The position numbers and the translations under genes are program-made. A stretch of 14,479 nt of DNA. It comes from Actinomycetota bacterium. GTDB taxonomy: Bacteria; Actinomycetota; UBA4738; HRBIN12. The notes beneath the pieces are model-generated. The model had not been told where the DNA came from. It did not search any database and saw only the letters and a list, made by a program, of their open reading frames with translations. The stretch covers positions 1 to 14,479 of the forward strand of contig VAYF01000113.1 of assembly GCA_005883885.1 (NCBI GenBank), read 5' to 3'. Positions 7,053-13,494 of this stretch are shown here, piece after piece. Positions within the stretch are counted from its first letter, which is position 1. Every line of letters starts with the position of its first letter.

Positions 7053-7083
7053 CCGTCCGGTGACTCGATCCGACGTCCCCCGT

Positions 7084-7110
7084 GGGGTCGTGGTTCAAAG
7101 GCCCGACCCC
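7084..7110. repeat. 7-bp inverted repeat in the divergent region before the 24-residue peptide gene
   Basis: GGGGTCG at 7084-7090 pairs perfectly with CGACCCC at 7104-7110 across a 13-base loop (7091-7103). It lies between the divergent PHP gene and the small peptide gene, next to a second stem at 7121-7146. It may be an operator or the first arm of a structured leader. No T-run follows. Confidence 0.45.
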
Positions 7111-7120
7111 CGGGTAAGCC

Positions 7121-7146
7121 ACCTCCGTACGAAGGAAGGAGGAGGT
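7121..7146 (+). promoter_or_regulatory. Stem able to cover the Shine-Dalgarno site of the small membrane peptide
   Basis: ACCTCC at 7121-7126 is the exact complement of GGAGGT at 7141-7146, the distal part of the strong Shine-Dalgarno region (GGAAGGAGGAGG, 7134-7145) that serves ATG 7152. The ACCTCC also mimics the 16S anti-Shine-Dalgarno sequence. If the two pair, ribosome binding would be masked. A second GGAGG register remains partly free, so control may be weak. Structure is inferred from sequence only. Confidence 0.4.
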
Positions 7147-7151
7147 TTGAG

Positions 7152-7226
7152 ATGGGTACCATCCTGACGATCGCACTCATCGTTCTCGTGGTAGCGGTCG
7201 CGCTGTGGTTCTTGCGCCGAGCGTGA
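7152..7226 (+). CDS. 24-residue single-span membrane peptide
   Basis: ATG 7152 follows an excellent Shine-Dalgarno (GGAGG at 7141-7145, spacing six bases). It opens a short frame with the hydrophobic segment ILTIALIVLVVAVALWF and ends in Leu-Arg-Arg-Ala. One membrane helix with a positively charged C-terminus is the only clear property. An alternative longer frame reading in from upstream would have to cross the antisense of the PHP gene and is not credible. The gene lies 67 bases before the YihY/BrkB gene, on the same strand. I do not recognise the family; it could be a small regulatory membrane peptide. The strong ribosome site is the main reason to believe it is translated. Confidence 0.65.
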   Translation: MGTILTIALIVLVVAVALWFLRRA

Positions 7227-7227
7227 T

Positions 7228-7240
7228 GGCCTCGGAGGCC
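7228..7240 (+). terminator. Weak hairpin after the 24-residue peptide gene
   Basis: GGCCT at 7228-7232 pairs with AGGCC at 7236-7240 around CGG, starting one base after the stop at 7226, and is followed by GTTTCGATCTT. The stem is short and the T-run poor, so it may be only a weak terminator or a chance palindrome. Confidence 0.3.
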
Positions 7241-7293
7241 GTTTCGATCTTCGCACTCATCAGTAGGGTGGGGGACCCGTCTGTCTGACCGCC

Positions 7294-8262
7294 ATGTCCC
7301 CTCCCCACCGATCGGTCCTGAAACGAGCCGGCGATCTGGCTCATCGGCTCGACTCGATCCAAAAGCGGAGGCCGTGGTTGGCGTTCCCCGTCGCCGTCAC
7401 ACGGAAGTTCGGAGACGATCGCGGCTCTTCGCTGGCGGCATTGATCTCGTATTACACCTTCTTCTCGCTCTTCCCGTTGTTGGTGGTGCTGGCCACGGTG
7501 ACCGGCTTCTTCATCAGGGATCGGCCGGATCGGCAGGCCGCGCTGATCCATTCGGCGCTCGCGCAGTTCCCCGTGGTCGGGGCGAACATCGAAGGCAACG
7601 TGCATGCCCTGAACGGCAACCTGCTGACCCTCGCGCTCGGCATCGCGGGCTGTCTCTGGGCGGGAGCGGCCGTCTCGGACGCGCTGCGGACGGCACTGGA
7701 TGACATCCGGGATGTCCCTCGGCGCCATCGCGCGCCCCTTTGGCGCGGACGCATGCTCGGTCTCACGTGGCTCCTCGTCTTCCTGACCGGCGTTATCGGC
7801 TCCGGCACGTTGCTCTCGATCGCGTCGACCCACGGGTCGGCCCTCCGAAGCGGCGCACTGATCCTCGCGGTCGTGATCGATGTCGTCGTCGTGGCAACGG
7901 CGTTCCACCTGCTTCCGAGCGACCGTCCTCCCTGGCGCGAGATCCTTGCCGGGGCGATCCTCGCCGGCCTTCTGTGGGCGGTCCTGCAGACGGCGGGCTC
8001 GTGGATCGTGACGCGGCAGATCCAAGGTGCCAGCGACGTCTACGGGTTCTTCGCACTCGTGATCGGGCTCTTGTCCTGGGTCTATCTCACCGCGGAAGCG
8101 ATCCTGATCGGCGCCGAGACGAACGTCGTCCTCCATCGGCGGCTCTGGCCCCGGAGCCTGGCGCCGCCGCCCACGACGCGAGCCGATCTCATCTCGGTCG
8201 ACGAACACGCCGGGGAGGAGCACGCGCTCCCCGGCGATCGGTTGGACGCCGAGGCTCGCTGA
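7294..8262 (+). CDS. YihY/BrkB-family inner membrane protein
   Basis: A 322-residue integral membrane protein of the YihY/virulence factor BrkB family (formerly labelled ribonuclease BN). The cytoplasmic N-terminus (1-45) leads to the family hallmark DDRGSSLAALISYYTFFSLF at about 41-60. Six membrane segments lie near 48-75, 107-125, 150-172, 182-203, 213-235 and 243-272. The C-terminal tail of about 45 residues is polar. The signature region QIQGASDVYGFFALVIGLLS is at about 230-250. Function is not settled; family members are thought to be transporters or membrane-homeostasis factors, and RNase activity is now doubted. ATG 7294 has only a distant G-rich stretch upstream, and TAGGGT at 7264-7269 could be a -10. 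The gene ends two bases from a convergent small gene. Confidence 0.9.
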   Translation: MSPPHRSVLKRAGDLAHRLDSIQKRRPWLAFPVAVTRKFGDDRGSSLAALISYYTFFSLFPLLVVLATVTGFFIRDRPDRQAALIHSALAQFPVVGANIEGNVHALNGNLLTLALGIAGCLWAGAAVSDALRTALDDIRDVPRRHRAPLWRGRMLGLTWLLVFLTGVIGSGTLLSIASTHGSALRSGALILAVVIDVVVVATAFHLLPSDRPPWREILAGAILAGLLWAVLQTAGSWIVTRQIQGASDVYGFFALVIGLLSWVYLTAEAILIGAETNVVLHRRLWPRSLAPPPTTRADLISVDEHAGEEHALPGDRLDAEAR

Positions 8263-8264
8263 GA

Positions 8265-8387
8265 TCAGCGGAACAAGAGACTGACCAGGGCGACGATCAG
8301 CAGCACCGAACCGAGCAAGCCCGCTCCCCACAATGCCTCTGCCCACAGGTCGGGAGCGTCCTCAGGAGATCCTTCGCTGCGATCCAC
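8265..8387 (-). CDS. 40-residue single-span membrane protein, convergent with YihY/BrkB
   Basis: GTG 8387 is preceded by AGAGGAGG with eight bases between GGAGG and the start. It opens a 40-residue protein with an acidic N-terminus (DRSEGSPEDAPD) and one hydrophobic helix, GLLGSVLLIVALVSLLF, ending in Arg. A longer version from ATG 8519 (84 residues) is possible, but its first 44 residues are low-complexity Pro/Gly-rich and have no ribosome site, so I prefer the short form. Its stop is two bases from the stop of the YihY/BrkB gene, and it diverges from the AI-2E transporter gene. No family is recognised. Confidence 0.55.
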   Translation of the reverse strand: MDRSEGSPEDAPDLWAEALWGAGLLGSVLLIVALVSLLFR

Positions 8388-8406
8388 GAAGCTCACCTCC
8401 TCTCGT

Positions 8407-8435
8407 CCTCGTACGTACCCGTTCCCGTTACGAGG
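8407..8435. repeat. 7-bp inverted repeat between divergent membrane-protein genes
   Basis: CCTCGTA at 8407-8413 and TACGAGG at 8429-8435 are exact inverted arms spaced by 15 bases. They lie in the 159-base region between the small membrane gene (start 8387) and the AI-2E transporter (start 8547). The size and spacing would suit an operator. Nothing else convincing, including no clear -35/-10 pair, is seen in this gap. Confidence 0.35.
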
Positions 8436-8536
8436 CAAACCATCGAAGTAGAGAGCTGGACCGTCTCCCCCTTGCGGCGCGGGATTCGGGCACGCCGTCG
8501 GGGGGTACAAGCTTTGCACGAGCCCAAGCCGACATC

Positions 8537-8541
8537 GGAGG
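8537..8541 (+). promoter_or_regulatory. Ribosome binding site GGAGG that fixes a TTG start
   Basis: GGAGG lies five bases before TTG 8547. No ATG or GTG near the expected N-terminus of the AI-2E transporter is as well placed; the next in-frame ATG lies inside the first membrane helix. This site decides the start. Confidence 0.75.
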
Positions 8542-8546
8542 CAACG

Positions 8547-9521
8547 TTGAGCCTTTCGACGAACACGAAGCGCGCTGCGGCCGGGTCCCGATCGAACGCG
8601 GACGACCCGGAGGAGGCACGCTGGCCCCCCCTCGCCTATTGGGTGAAGGTCGTCGCGGTCGTCGTCGCGACGTTCTGGGTCATGATGGCGATCAGGACCG
8701 TCGCGGAGATCCTCCTGCTGCTCGCCGTGTCACTGGTCCTCGCGGTCGGGATGGACCCCCTCGTCGTCTGGCTGGCCGAAAGATCGGGGATCCCACGAGG
8801 CCGCGTCGTCGTCCTCCTCGGTGCGGCCTTCGCTGCGCTCGTGGTCCTGTTCGCCGCACTCGTCATGCCGGCGGCTATCCGACAGCTCGGGAGCCTCTCG
8901 AACGATCTCCCCGCCTACCTCGCGCGCGTGCAGGCGCACGGGGGATGGGCGGGCGGCTTCCTGCAACGGACGCACGGCATCGCGAAGGCCCAGGCGTTCC
9001 TTCAGGGCGTCCCGGGGCTGTTGGGCAGTTCGTTCGGCACGGTCCTCGGGGTCGCGGGCAGGGTGGGAACGGCCGTCCTGGGTGTCGCCACGGTCTTCGC
9101 CCTGACGGGGTACTTCATGGTGGCGCTGCCGCGGCTCCGCGAGCGGGCGATGGTGCTGCTGCGGCCGGATGTCCGCGAGCGTGCCGAGCCGGTGATCGAG
9201 CTGGCCCTCGTGCGGATCGGCGGATACGTCGCCGGCAACTTCATCACGTCGGGCATCTGCGCGCTCGCCGTGATGATCGGTCTGATCGCGATTCGGGTTC
9301 CGTTCGCGATCCCGCTGGGGATCTGGGCCGGGTTCGCCGACCTCATCCCGATGGTCGGGTCCTACGCGGGGGCGATCCCAGCGATCGTCATCGCGTTCTT
9401 CGTTTCACCCATGACCGGCCTCCTGACCGCTGTGTTCTTCATCGCGTACCAGCAGTTCGAGAACTACGTGCTGGTACCGCGTGTCATGAAGAACGCCGTC
9501 ATCTTTCGTTCGCGGCCGTGA
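8547..9521 (+). CDS. AI-2E family transporter, frameshifted before the last membrane segment
   Basis: Polytopic inner-membrane protein of the AI-2E/PerM (UPF0118) family, whose members export small molecules or ions; the substrate cannot be told. Translation from TTG 8547 (SD GGAGG, spacing five) gives a polar N-terminus (1-28) and then the segments YWVKVVAVVVATFWVMMAI, EILLLLAVSLVLAVGM and RVVVLLGAAFAALVVLF. A soluble insert follows, then the conserved C-terminal half including GYVAGNFITSG, FADLIPMVGSYAGAIP and YQQFENYVLVPRVM. After V318 the frame runs into FRSRP and stops at 9519-9521. The expected continuation, LSFAAVIVSTLIGGTLAGF, is in the next frame from 9503. Restoring one base between 9500 and 9503 (GTC GAT CTT) would rejoin them as about 384 residues. 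Either a real one-base deletion or a sequencing error. Confidence 0.85.
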   Translation: MSLSTNTKRAAAGSRSNADDPEEARWPPLAYWVKVVAVVVATFWVMMAIRTVAEILLLLAVSLVLAVGMDPLVVWLAERSGIPRGRVVVLLGAAFAALVVLFAALVMPAAIRQLGSLSNDLPAYLARVQAHGGWAGGFLQRTHGIAKAQAFLQGVPGLLGSSFGTVLGVAGRVGTAVLGVATVFALTGYFMVALPRLRERAMVLLRPDVRERAEPVIELALVRIGGYVAGNFITSGICALAVMIGLIAIRVPFAIPLGIWAGFADLIPMVGSYAGAIPAIVIAFFVSPMTGLLTAVFFIAYQQFENYVLVPRVMKNAVIFRSRP

Positions 9522-9700
9522 TCGTCAGCACCTTGATCGGTGGGACGCTCGCGGGCTTCGCGGGCGCGCTGCTCGCGCTGCCGGTGGCGGCGACCATCAA
9601 GGTGCTCGTCATCGAGATATGGCTCAAGGACCGCGTCAGCGAGGGAGACGTTCTGGCACGCAAGAACCTGCGCGATATCCAGCGCCGGGACCGTGCGTGA
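9518..9700 (+). pseudogene. C-terminal remnant of the frameshifted AI-2E transporter
   Basis: This frame carries the last membrane segment of the AI-2E family: family-like sequence begins at CTT 9503 (LSFAAVIVSTLIGG), followed by FAGALLALPVAATIKVLVIE and a polar tail ending QRRDRA. A GTG at 9518 overlaps the premature stop (GTGA), so a 60-residue product is conceivable, but no ribosome site supports it. It is best read as the 3' part of the gene starting at 8547, separated by a one-base deletion. Confidence 0.85.
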
Positions 9701-9704
9701 GGCC

Positions 9705-9717
9705 GCCCCCACGGGGC
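9705..9717 (+). terminator. Hairpin after the AI-2E transporter gene
   Basis: GCCCC at 9705-9709 pairs with GGGGC at 9713-9717 around CAC, four bases after the stop at 9700. AGG/CCT on the outside could extend it past a two-base bulge. It lacks a T-run, as some actinobacterial terminators do. Position between two genes supports a terminator role, weakly. Confidence 0.35.
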
Positions 9718-9731
9718 CCTGAAGCTCGTGC

Positions 9732-9737
9732 GAGACT
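9732..9737 (+). promoter_or_regulatory. Candidate start-proximal element (GAGACT) of the YCII gene
   Basis: GAGACT lies exactly six bases before ATG 9744. It differs by one base from the TAGACT found at the same distance from both cyclase starts. No Shine-Dalgarno sequence precedes ATG 9744, so a leaderless start is possible, but the first base breaks the TANNNT rule. Confidence 0.3.
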
Positions 9738-9743
9738 GGCCCG

Positions 9744-10082
9744 ATGAACCTCGAGGCGTTCGAACTCGTCATCTTGCGCCGACCGCACGACGCACGCTCC
9801 TACGATGAGGCGACGCTCGAACGGATCCAGCGCGAACATCTCGCGTACCACGCCGCTCTCCGCTCCTCCGGGCATATCGCGACGAACGGGCCCGTCCTCG
9901 ATCAGCCGGACGAGTCGCTGTGTGGGCTGACGTTTTACCGAACGGGGTCGCTGGACGAAGCCCGGGCGCTGGCCGAGCAAGACCCCGCCGTCCTGGCGGG
10001 GCGTCTCGCGATCGAGGTCATGACGTGGTGGTGTCCGGAGGGCACCATGACTCGGCGGGGGCGACCCGTCACCGAGCCCTGA
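9744..10082 (+). CDS. YCII-domain (YciI-like) protein
   Basis: A 112-residue protein of the ferredoxin-like YCII family. The N-terminal strand FELVILRRP is followed by the signature REHLAYHAALRSSGHIATNGP (about 30-50) with conserved H32 and Gly-Pro 49-50. Then comes the helix and strand DEARALAEQDPAVLAGRLAIEVMTWW. Family members act as small dehalogenase- or muconolactone isomerase-like enzymes or as regulators; the reaction here is unknown. The protein is soluble, with no signal peptide. It starts without a Shine-Dalgarno site and is followed after 12 bases by an alpha/beta hydrolase, so the two are probably one transcript. Confidence 0.85.
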   Translation: MNLEAFELVILRRPHDARSYDEATLERIQREHLAYHAALRSSGHIATNGPVLDQPDESLCGLTFYRTGSLDEARALAEQDPAVLAGRLAIEVMTWWCPEGTMTRRGRPVTEP

Positions 10083-10094
10083 GGAGGGAGGAAG

Positions 10095-10889
10095 GTGTCG
10101 AACGACTCGAAGGTCGCGGAGGTCAACGGGATCAAGCTGGGCTACCGGATCGTCGGCGCCGGCGCGCCACTGGTCCTCCTGCACGGGGGCTTCGGAACGG
10201 TCGAGATGTTCGGGCCCAACGTGGAGTTGCTCGCCGCCGGGCGCCAGGTGATCGGGGTCGATCTCCAGTCGCACGGCCGGTCACCCGCCGCCGACAGGCC
10301 GATGACGTTCGAGACGATGGCCGACGACGTCGCCGAACTGATCCGCAGCCTCGGCTTGCCCCGTGCCGCGATCATGGGGTTCTCGCTCGGCGGGGGCGTG
10401 GCGTTGCGAACGGGCATCCAGCACCCGGACGTGGTCGAGCGTCTGGTCCTCGTGTCGACCGTGTTCAAGCGGGAGGGTTGGTTTCCGGAGATGCGAGCGG
10501 GGATGGACGCGATGGGGCCGGAGACGGCTGCCTTCATGAAGCGAACCCCCTTGTTCACCGCGTACGAGCACGTCGCACCGAACGTCGAGGATTGGCCGGT
10601 CCTCGTGCAGCAGGTTTCGGAGGCGATGAAGATCGACTACGACTGGTCGGCGGCCGTCGCCGGCCTGACGATGCCCACCATGCTCGTGGTCGGTGACGCC
10701 GATGGGATGCCGCCGTCGCATGCGGTCGAGTTCTTCGGCTTGTTGGGCGGCGGCCAGATGGACGCCGGATGGGACCGGTCCGGGATGACCCGGCATCGCC
10801 TCGCGATCCTGCCGGGCGTTACTCACTACGACATCAACGTCGTGCCGGCGCTCTCCGGCGCGGCCATCCCCTTCCTCGATGGTGCGTGA
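10095..10889 (+). CDS. Alpha/beta-fold hydrolase
   Basis: A 264-residue serine hydrolase of the alpha/beta superfamily, probably acting on an ester, lactone or similar small substrate in the cytoplasm. GTG 10095 has a strong SD (AGGAGG 10082-10087, spacing seven). Visible landmarks are the oxyanion-hole loop LLHGGFG (about 28-34), the D56-containing strand VDLQSHGRS, the nucleophile elbow GFSLGG with S97, the acid D203 in VVGDADG, and the base H244 in LPGVTHYD. The triad is complete. The cap region (about 125-190) is helical. It lies 12 bases downstream of the YCII gene and just upstream of the globin gene. The substrate cannot be deduced; haloalkane dehalogenase is less likely because the nucleophile is Ser. 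Confidence 0.9.
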   Translation: MSNDSKVAEVNGIKLGYRIVGAGAPLVLLHGGFGTVEMFGPNVELLAAGRQVIGVDLQSHGRSPAADRPMTFETMADDVAELIRSLGLPRAAIMGFSLGGGVALRTGIQHPDVVERLVLVSTVFKREGWFPEMRAGMDAMGPETAAFMKRTPLFTAYEHVAPNVEDWPVLVQQVSEAMKIDYDWSAAVAGLTMPTMLVVGDADGMPPSHAVEFFGLLGGGQMDAGWDRSGMTRHRLAILPGVTHYDINVVPALSGAAIPFLDGA

Positions 10890-10911
10890 CGCTCGAGGGA
10901 GCGATGCGAAC

Positions 10912-11373
10912 GTGACGAGGCCATCCATGTTCGAGTTCGCCGGTGGTGAGCCCGCTTTCTTCGCGCTCGCGACCGCGCACCACCGACGCTGCCTGGAGGA
11001 TCCGGTGCTGAGTCATCCGTTCACTCACCTCGGGAACCCCGACCACGTCGCGAGGCTGGCCGGCTACTGGGCGGAGGTGTTCGGCGGCCCTCCGCGATAC
11101 TCGTCGTCGTTCGGCGGTCACTCGGCGATGCTCGGCATCCACGCCGGCGAGGGAGCCGACGAGGATCTGGGCGCCCGCTTCGTCGCTTGCTTCGTCCATG
11201 CGGCTGAGGACGCCGGGCTCCCCGACGACCCGGACTTCCGCGCCGGCCTCCGCGCATACATGGAGTGGGCGGTCGGCGAGGTCCTTTCCTACTCACCGCC
11301 GGAGTCGCTCGTGACGGCGGGCTTGCCGATCCCTCGCTGGGGCTGGGACGGCCTCGAGGAGGACGCGCCTTAG
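10912..11373 (+). CDS. Group II truncated haemoglobin (GlbO-like)
   Basis: A small haem protein, probably binding oxygen or NO-type ligands. The sequence MFEFAGGEPAFFALATAHHRRCL (given here in outline: FEFAGG near residue 7), DPVLSHPF, RLAGYWAEVFGGPPRY and MLGIHAG fit the 2-on-2 globin family, with H77 the likely proximal haem ligand. The C-terminal helix has YMEWAVGEVLSYSP. I choose GTG 10912 (153 residues): GAGGGAG at 10895-10901 lies ten bases upstream and relatives usually have a few residues before FEFAGG. ATG 10927 (SD-like ACGAGG, spacing six) or ATG 10879 overlapping the hydrolase are alternatives. The stop TAG 11371-11373 is part of the TAGACT element of the next gene, whose GTG follows nine bases later. 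Confidence 0.85.
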   Translation: MTRPSMFEFAGGEPAFFALATAHHRRCLEDPVLSHPFTHLGNPDHVARLAGYWAEVFGGPPRYSSSFGGHSAMLGIHAGEGADEDLGARFVACFVHAAEDAGLPDDPDFRAGLRAYMEWAVGEVLSYSPPESLVTAGLPIPRWGWDGLEEDAP

Positions 11374-11376
11374 ACT
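11371..11376 (+). promoter_or_regulatory. Candidate leaderless -10 element (TAGACT) of the second cyclase gene
   Basis: TAGACT lies exactly six bases before GTG 11383 and contains the globin stop codon, which is also in frame with the cyclase. The same hexamer, spacing and start codon precede the minus-strand cyclase (3445-3431). It could allow cyclase transcription independent of the upstream operon. No -35 box is evident. Confidence 0.5.
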
Positions 11377-11382
11377 CCGCCC

Positions 11383-13494
11383 GTGGCCACCTGTGGTTCA
11401 TGCGGATCCGACAACGCAGAAGGCGCCAGATTCTGCTCGGAGTGCGGCGCCGCACTCGGTCAACCGGGGCCCGCCGCGCGCGAGATGCGGAAGACCGTCA
11501 CGGTCGTCTTCTGTGACGTCACGGGCTCGACCTCGCTGGGGGAGAAGCTGGATCCCGAGTCGCTCCGTCGCGTGATGACCCGCTACTTCGAGCAGATGCA
11601 GGACGTGCTCGGATCACACGGCGGCAGCGTCGAGAAGTTCATCGGGGACGCCGTGATGGCGGTGTTCGGCATACCGGTCCTGCATGAGGACGACGCGCTG
11701 CGGGCCGTTCGTGCAGCCGCCGACATGCGCACGGCCCTCGCCGAGCTCAACCGAGATCTGGAGCGCCAGTGGGGCGTGCGGATCGAGACGAGGATCGGGG
11801 TCAACACCGGGCAGGTCGTTGCGGGCGATCCTGCCGGGGGCCAGAACCTCGTGACGGGGGACGCGGTGAACACCGCGGCCCGGCTCGAGCAGGCGGCCGA
11901 GCCTGGGGAGATCTTGATCGGTGAGGAGACGTATCGGCTCACCCGGGACGCGATCGTGGCCGAACCGGTCGACCCGCTCGACCTGAAAGGCAAGGCGGAG
12001 GCGGTGGATGCTTTCCGGCTCCTCGACGTGCGGCCTGGCGCCGCCGGACACGAGCGGCGTCTGGACTCACCGATGGTCGGCCGCGAGCGTCCGTTGAGGT
12101 TGTTGCGCGACGCGTTCGAGAGCGCCGTGTCCGACCACGCCTGTGCGCTCTTCACGATCCTCGGTCCCGCGGGACTGGGCAAGTCCCGGCTCGCGCTCGA
12201 GTTCCTCCGCGGGATCGAGAGCGAGGCGACCGTCTTGTCCGGACGGTGCCTCTCGTACGGCGAGGGCATCACGTTCTGGCCGGTCGCCGAGATGCTCACG
12301 CGTGCAGCCGGGATCACCGAGGCGGATCCTCCCGAACGAGCCCGGGATCGGATCCTTGACCTTCTCGGTGCTGCCCCAGACGCCGAGACGGTGAGCGCCC
12401 AGCTCTCGACGATCGTCGGGCTCGCAGGCGACGCGCCCCTCGAAGGCGGCTGGGCGGTCCGCCGCCTGCTGGAGACGCTTGCGTCTGAGCGTCCCGTCGT
12501 CGCCGTCTTCGATGACATCCACTGGGCCGAGCCGACCCTGTTGGACGTCATCGATCACGTCGCAGACTGGTCTCGAGACGCTCCGATCTTGATCCTGTGC
12601 ATGGCGCGTCCAGAGCTCCTCGAGGTCCGGCCCGGGTGGGGAGGCGGGAAGTCGCGTGCCGCATCGATCCCGCTCGAGCCGCTCGCCGAGGCTGAGTCCG
12701 ATGACCTGATCCACAACCTGCTCGGCAACCCAGCCCTTACCTCGGAGATCCGCCAACGGATCCGCGCGTCCGCCCAAGGGAATCCGCTCTTCGTCGAGGA
12801 GATGTTGGGCATGCTGCTCGACGACGGTGTCCTCGTCGAGAAGGATGACGAGTGGGTCGCGACGACCGATCTGACGACGGTCGACGTGCCGCCTGCCATC
12901 TCCGCGATCCTCGCCGCACGTCTGGATCGCCTTTCCAGGGAGGAGCGGACCGTGCTCGAATGCGCCGCGATCTCGGGCGAGGTCTTCGAGCGATCGTCGC
13001 TGCTGGCGATCGCACCGGAGGACCTGTACCCGTCGATCGACGATCTCTTGGGAGCGTTGCTGCGGAAGGACCTGATCCGATCCAGCCCATCAGATGTCGG
13101 CGGCGGCCAAGCCATGCGGTTCCGTCATATCTTGATCCGAGACTCGGCCTACGAAGCCGTCCCGAAGCAGGAGCGTGCCGCGCTCCACGAGCGCTTCGGC
13201 GAGTGGTTGTCGAGCACGGTCGGGGAACGCGCATCGGAGTACGAGGAATTCGTCGGGTATCACCTCGAACAGGCCTACCGATACCGGGTCGAGCTCGCGC
13301 CGGAAGACGGCCACGCGCGGGACCTCGCCCGCCGCGCGTTCGTGCCCCTCCCCGCGGCGGGACGCCGCGCTCGATCACGGGACGACGTGGGCGCGGCAGC
13401 GAACCTGCTCGGGCGCGCGATCGACCTGCTGCCGGCCGATGACCCCGAGCGCCTGACAGGACCGCGGCGGGACACGCCCGGCTCGTGCAGCTGA
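11383..13494 (+). CDS. Zinc-ribbon / class III adenylate cyclase / AAA ATPase protein, N-terminal part of a broken gene
   Basis: Same architecture as the minus-strand cyclase but with one zinc ribbon (C4/C7/C18/C21). In-frame TAG at 11371 fixes GTG 11383 as start. The cyclase domain (about 36-195) has metal ligands D45 and D89, adenine-selecting K85 and D160, and N163 and R167, so cAMP synthesis is expected. The ATPase has Walker A GPAGLGKSR (261-269), Walker B region VVAVFDDIHW (D377, D378) and the downstream arm RFRHILIRDSAYEAV. The frame runs normally to DLLPADDPERL near residue 690, then into unrelated Thr-Gly-Pro-Arg sequence, and stops at 13494 (703 residues). The TPR region continues in another frame from about 13455. 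The N-terminal catalytic domains are intact; the full-length product is not made unless the reading frame is restored. Confidence 0.9.
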   Translation: MATCGSCGSDNAEGARFCSECGAALGQPGPAAREMRKTVTVVFCDVTGSTSLGEKLDPESLRRVMTRYFEQMQDVLGSHGGSVEKFIGDAVMAVFGIPVLHEDDALRAVRAAADMRTALAELNRDLERQWGVRIETRIGVNTGQVVAGDPAGGQNLVTGDAVNTAARLEQAAEPGEILIGEETYRLTRDAIVAEPVDPLDLKGKAEAVDAFRLLDVRPGAAGHERRLDSPMVGRERPLRLLRDAFESAVSDHACALFTILGPAGLGKSRLALEFLRGIESEATVLSGRCLSYGEGITFWPVAEMLTRAAGITEADPPERARDRILDLLGAAPDAETVSAQLSTIVGLAGDAPLEGGWAVRRLLETLASERPVVAVFDDIHWAEPTLLDVIDHVADWSRDAPILILCMARPELLEVRPGWGGGKSRAASIPLEPLAEAESDDLIHNLLGNPALTSEIRQRIRASAQGNPLFVEEMLGMLLDDGVLVEKDDEWVATTDLTTVDVPPAISAILAARLDRLSREERTVLECAAISGEVFERSSLLAIAPEDLYPSIDDLLGALLRKDLIRSSPSDVGGGQAMRFRHILIRDSAYEAVPKQERAALHERFGEWLSSTVGERASEYEEFVGYHLEQAYRYRVELAPEDGHARDLARRAFVPLPAAGRRARSRDDVGAAANLLGRAIDLLPADDPERLTGPRRDTPGSCS

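Noticed and set aside
7089..7104. GGTTCAAAGGCC stretch resembling a tRNA T-arm
   Set aside because: No acceptor, D or anticodon arms can be built around it; the flanking bases instead form a simple 7-bp inverted repeat.
7177..8346. Minus-strand open frame of 389 residues opposite YihY/BrkB
   Set aside because: Arg/Asp/Gln-rich with no domain, and the plus strand codes a clear six-span YihY/BrkB protein.
7740..8546. N-terminal extension of the AI-2E transporter frame back into the YihY/BrkB gene
   Set aside because: The extra part is an out-of-frame shadow of YihY/BrkB; TTG 8547 with GGAGG at 8537-8541 marks the true start.
11513..11522. GTGACGTCAC palindrome resembling a Crp/CRE-type cAMP-receptor site
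   Set aside because: It lies inside the catalytic FCDVTGST codons of the cyclase and is explained by coding; the half-site spacing does not match the usual TGTGA-N6-TCACA.
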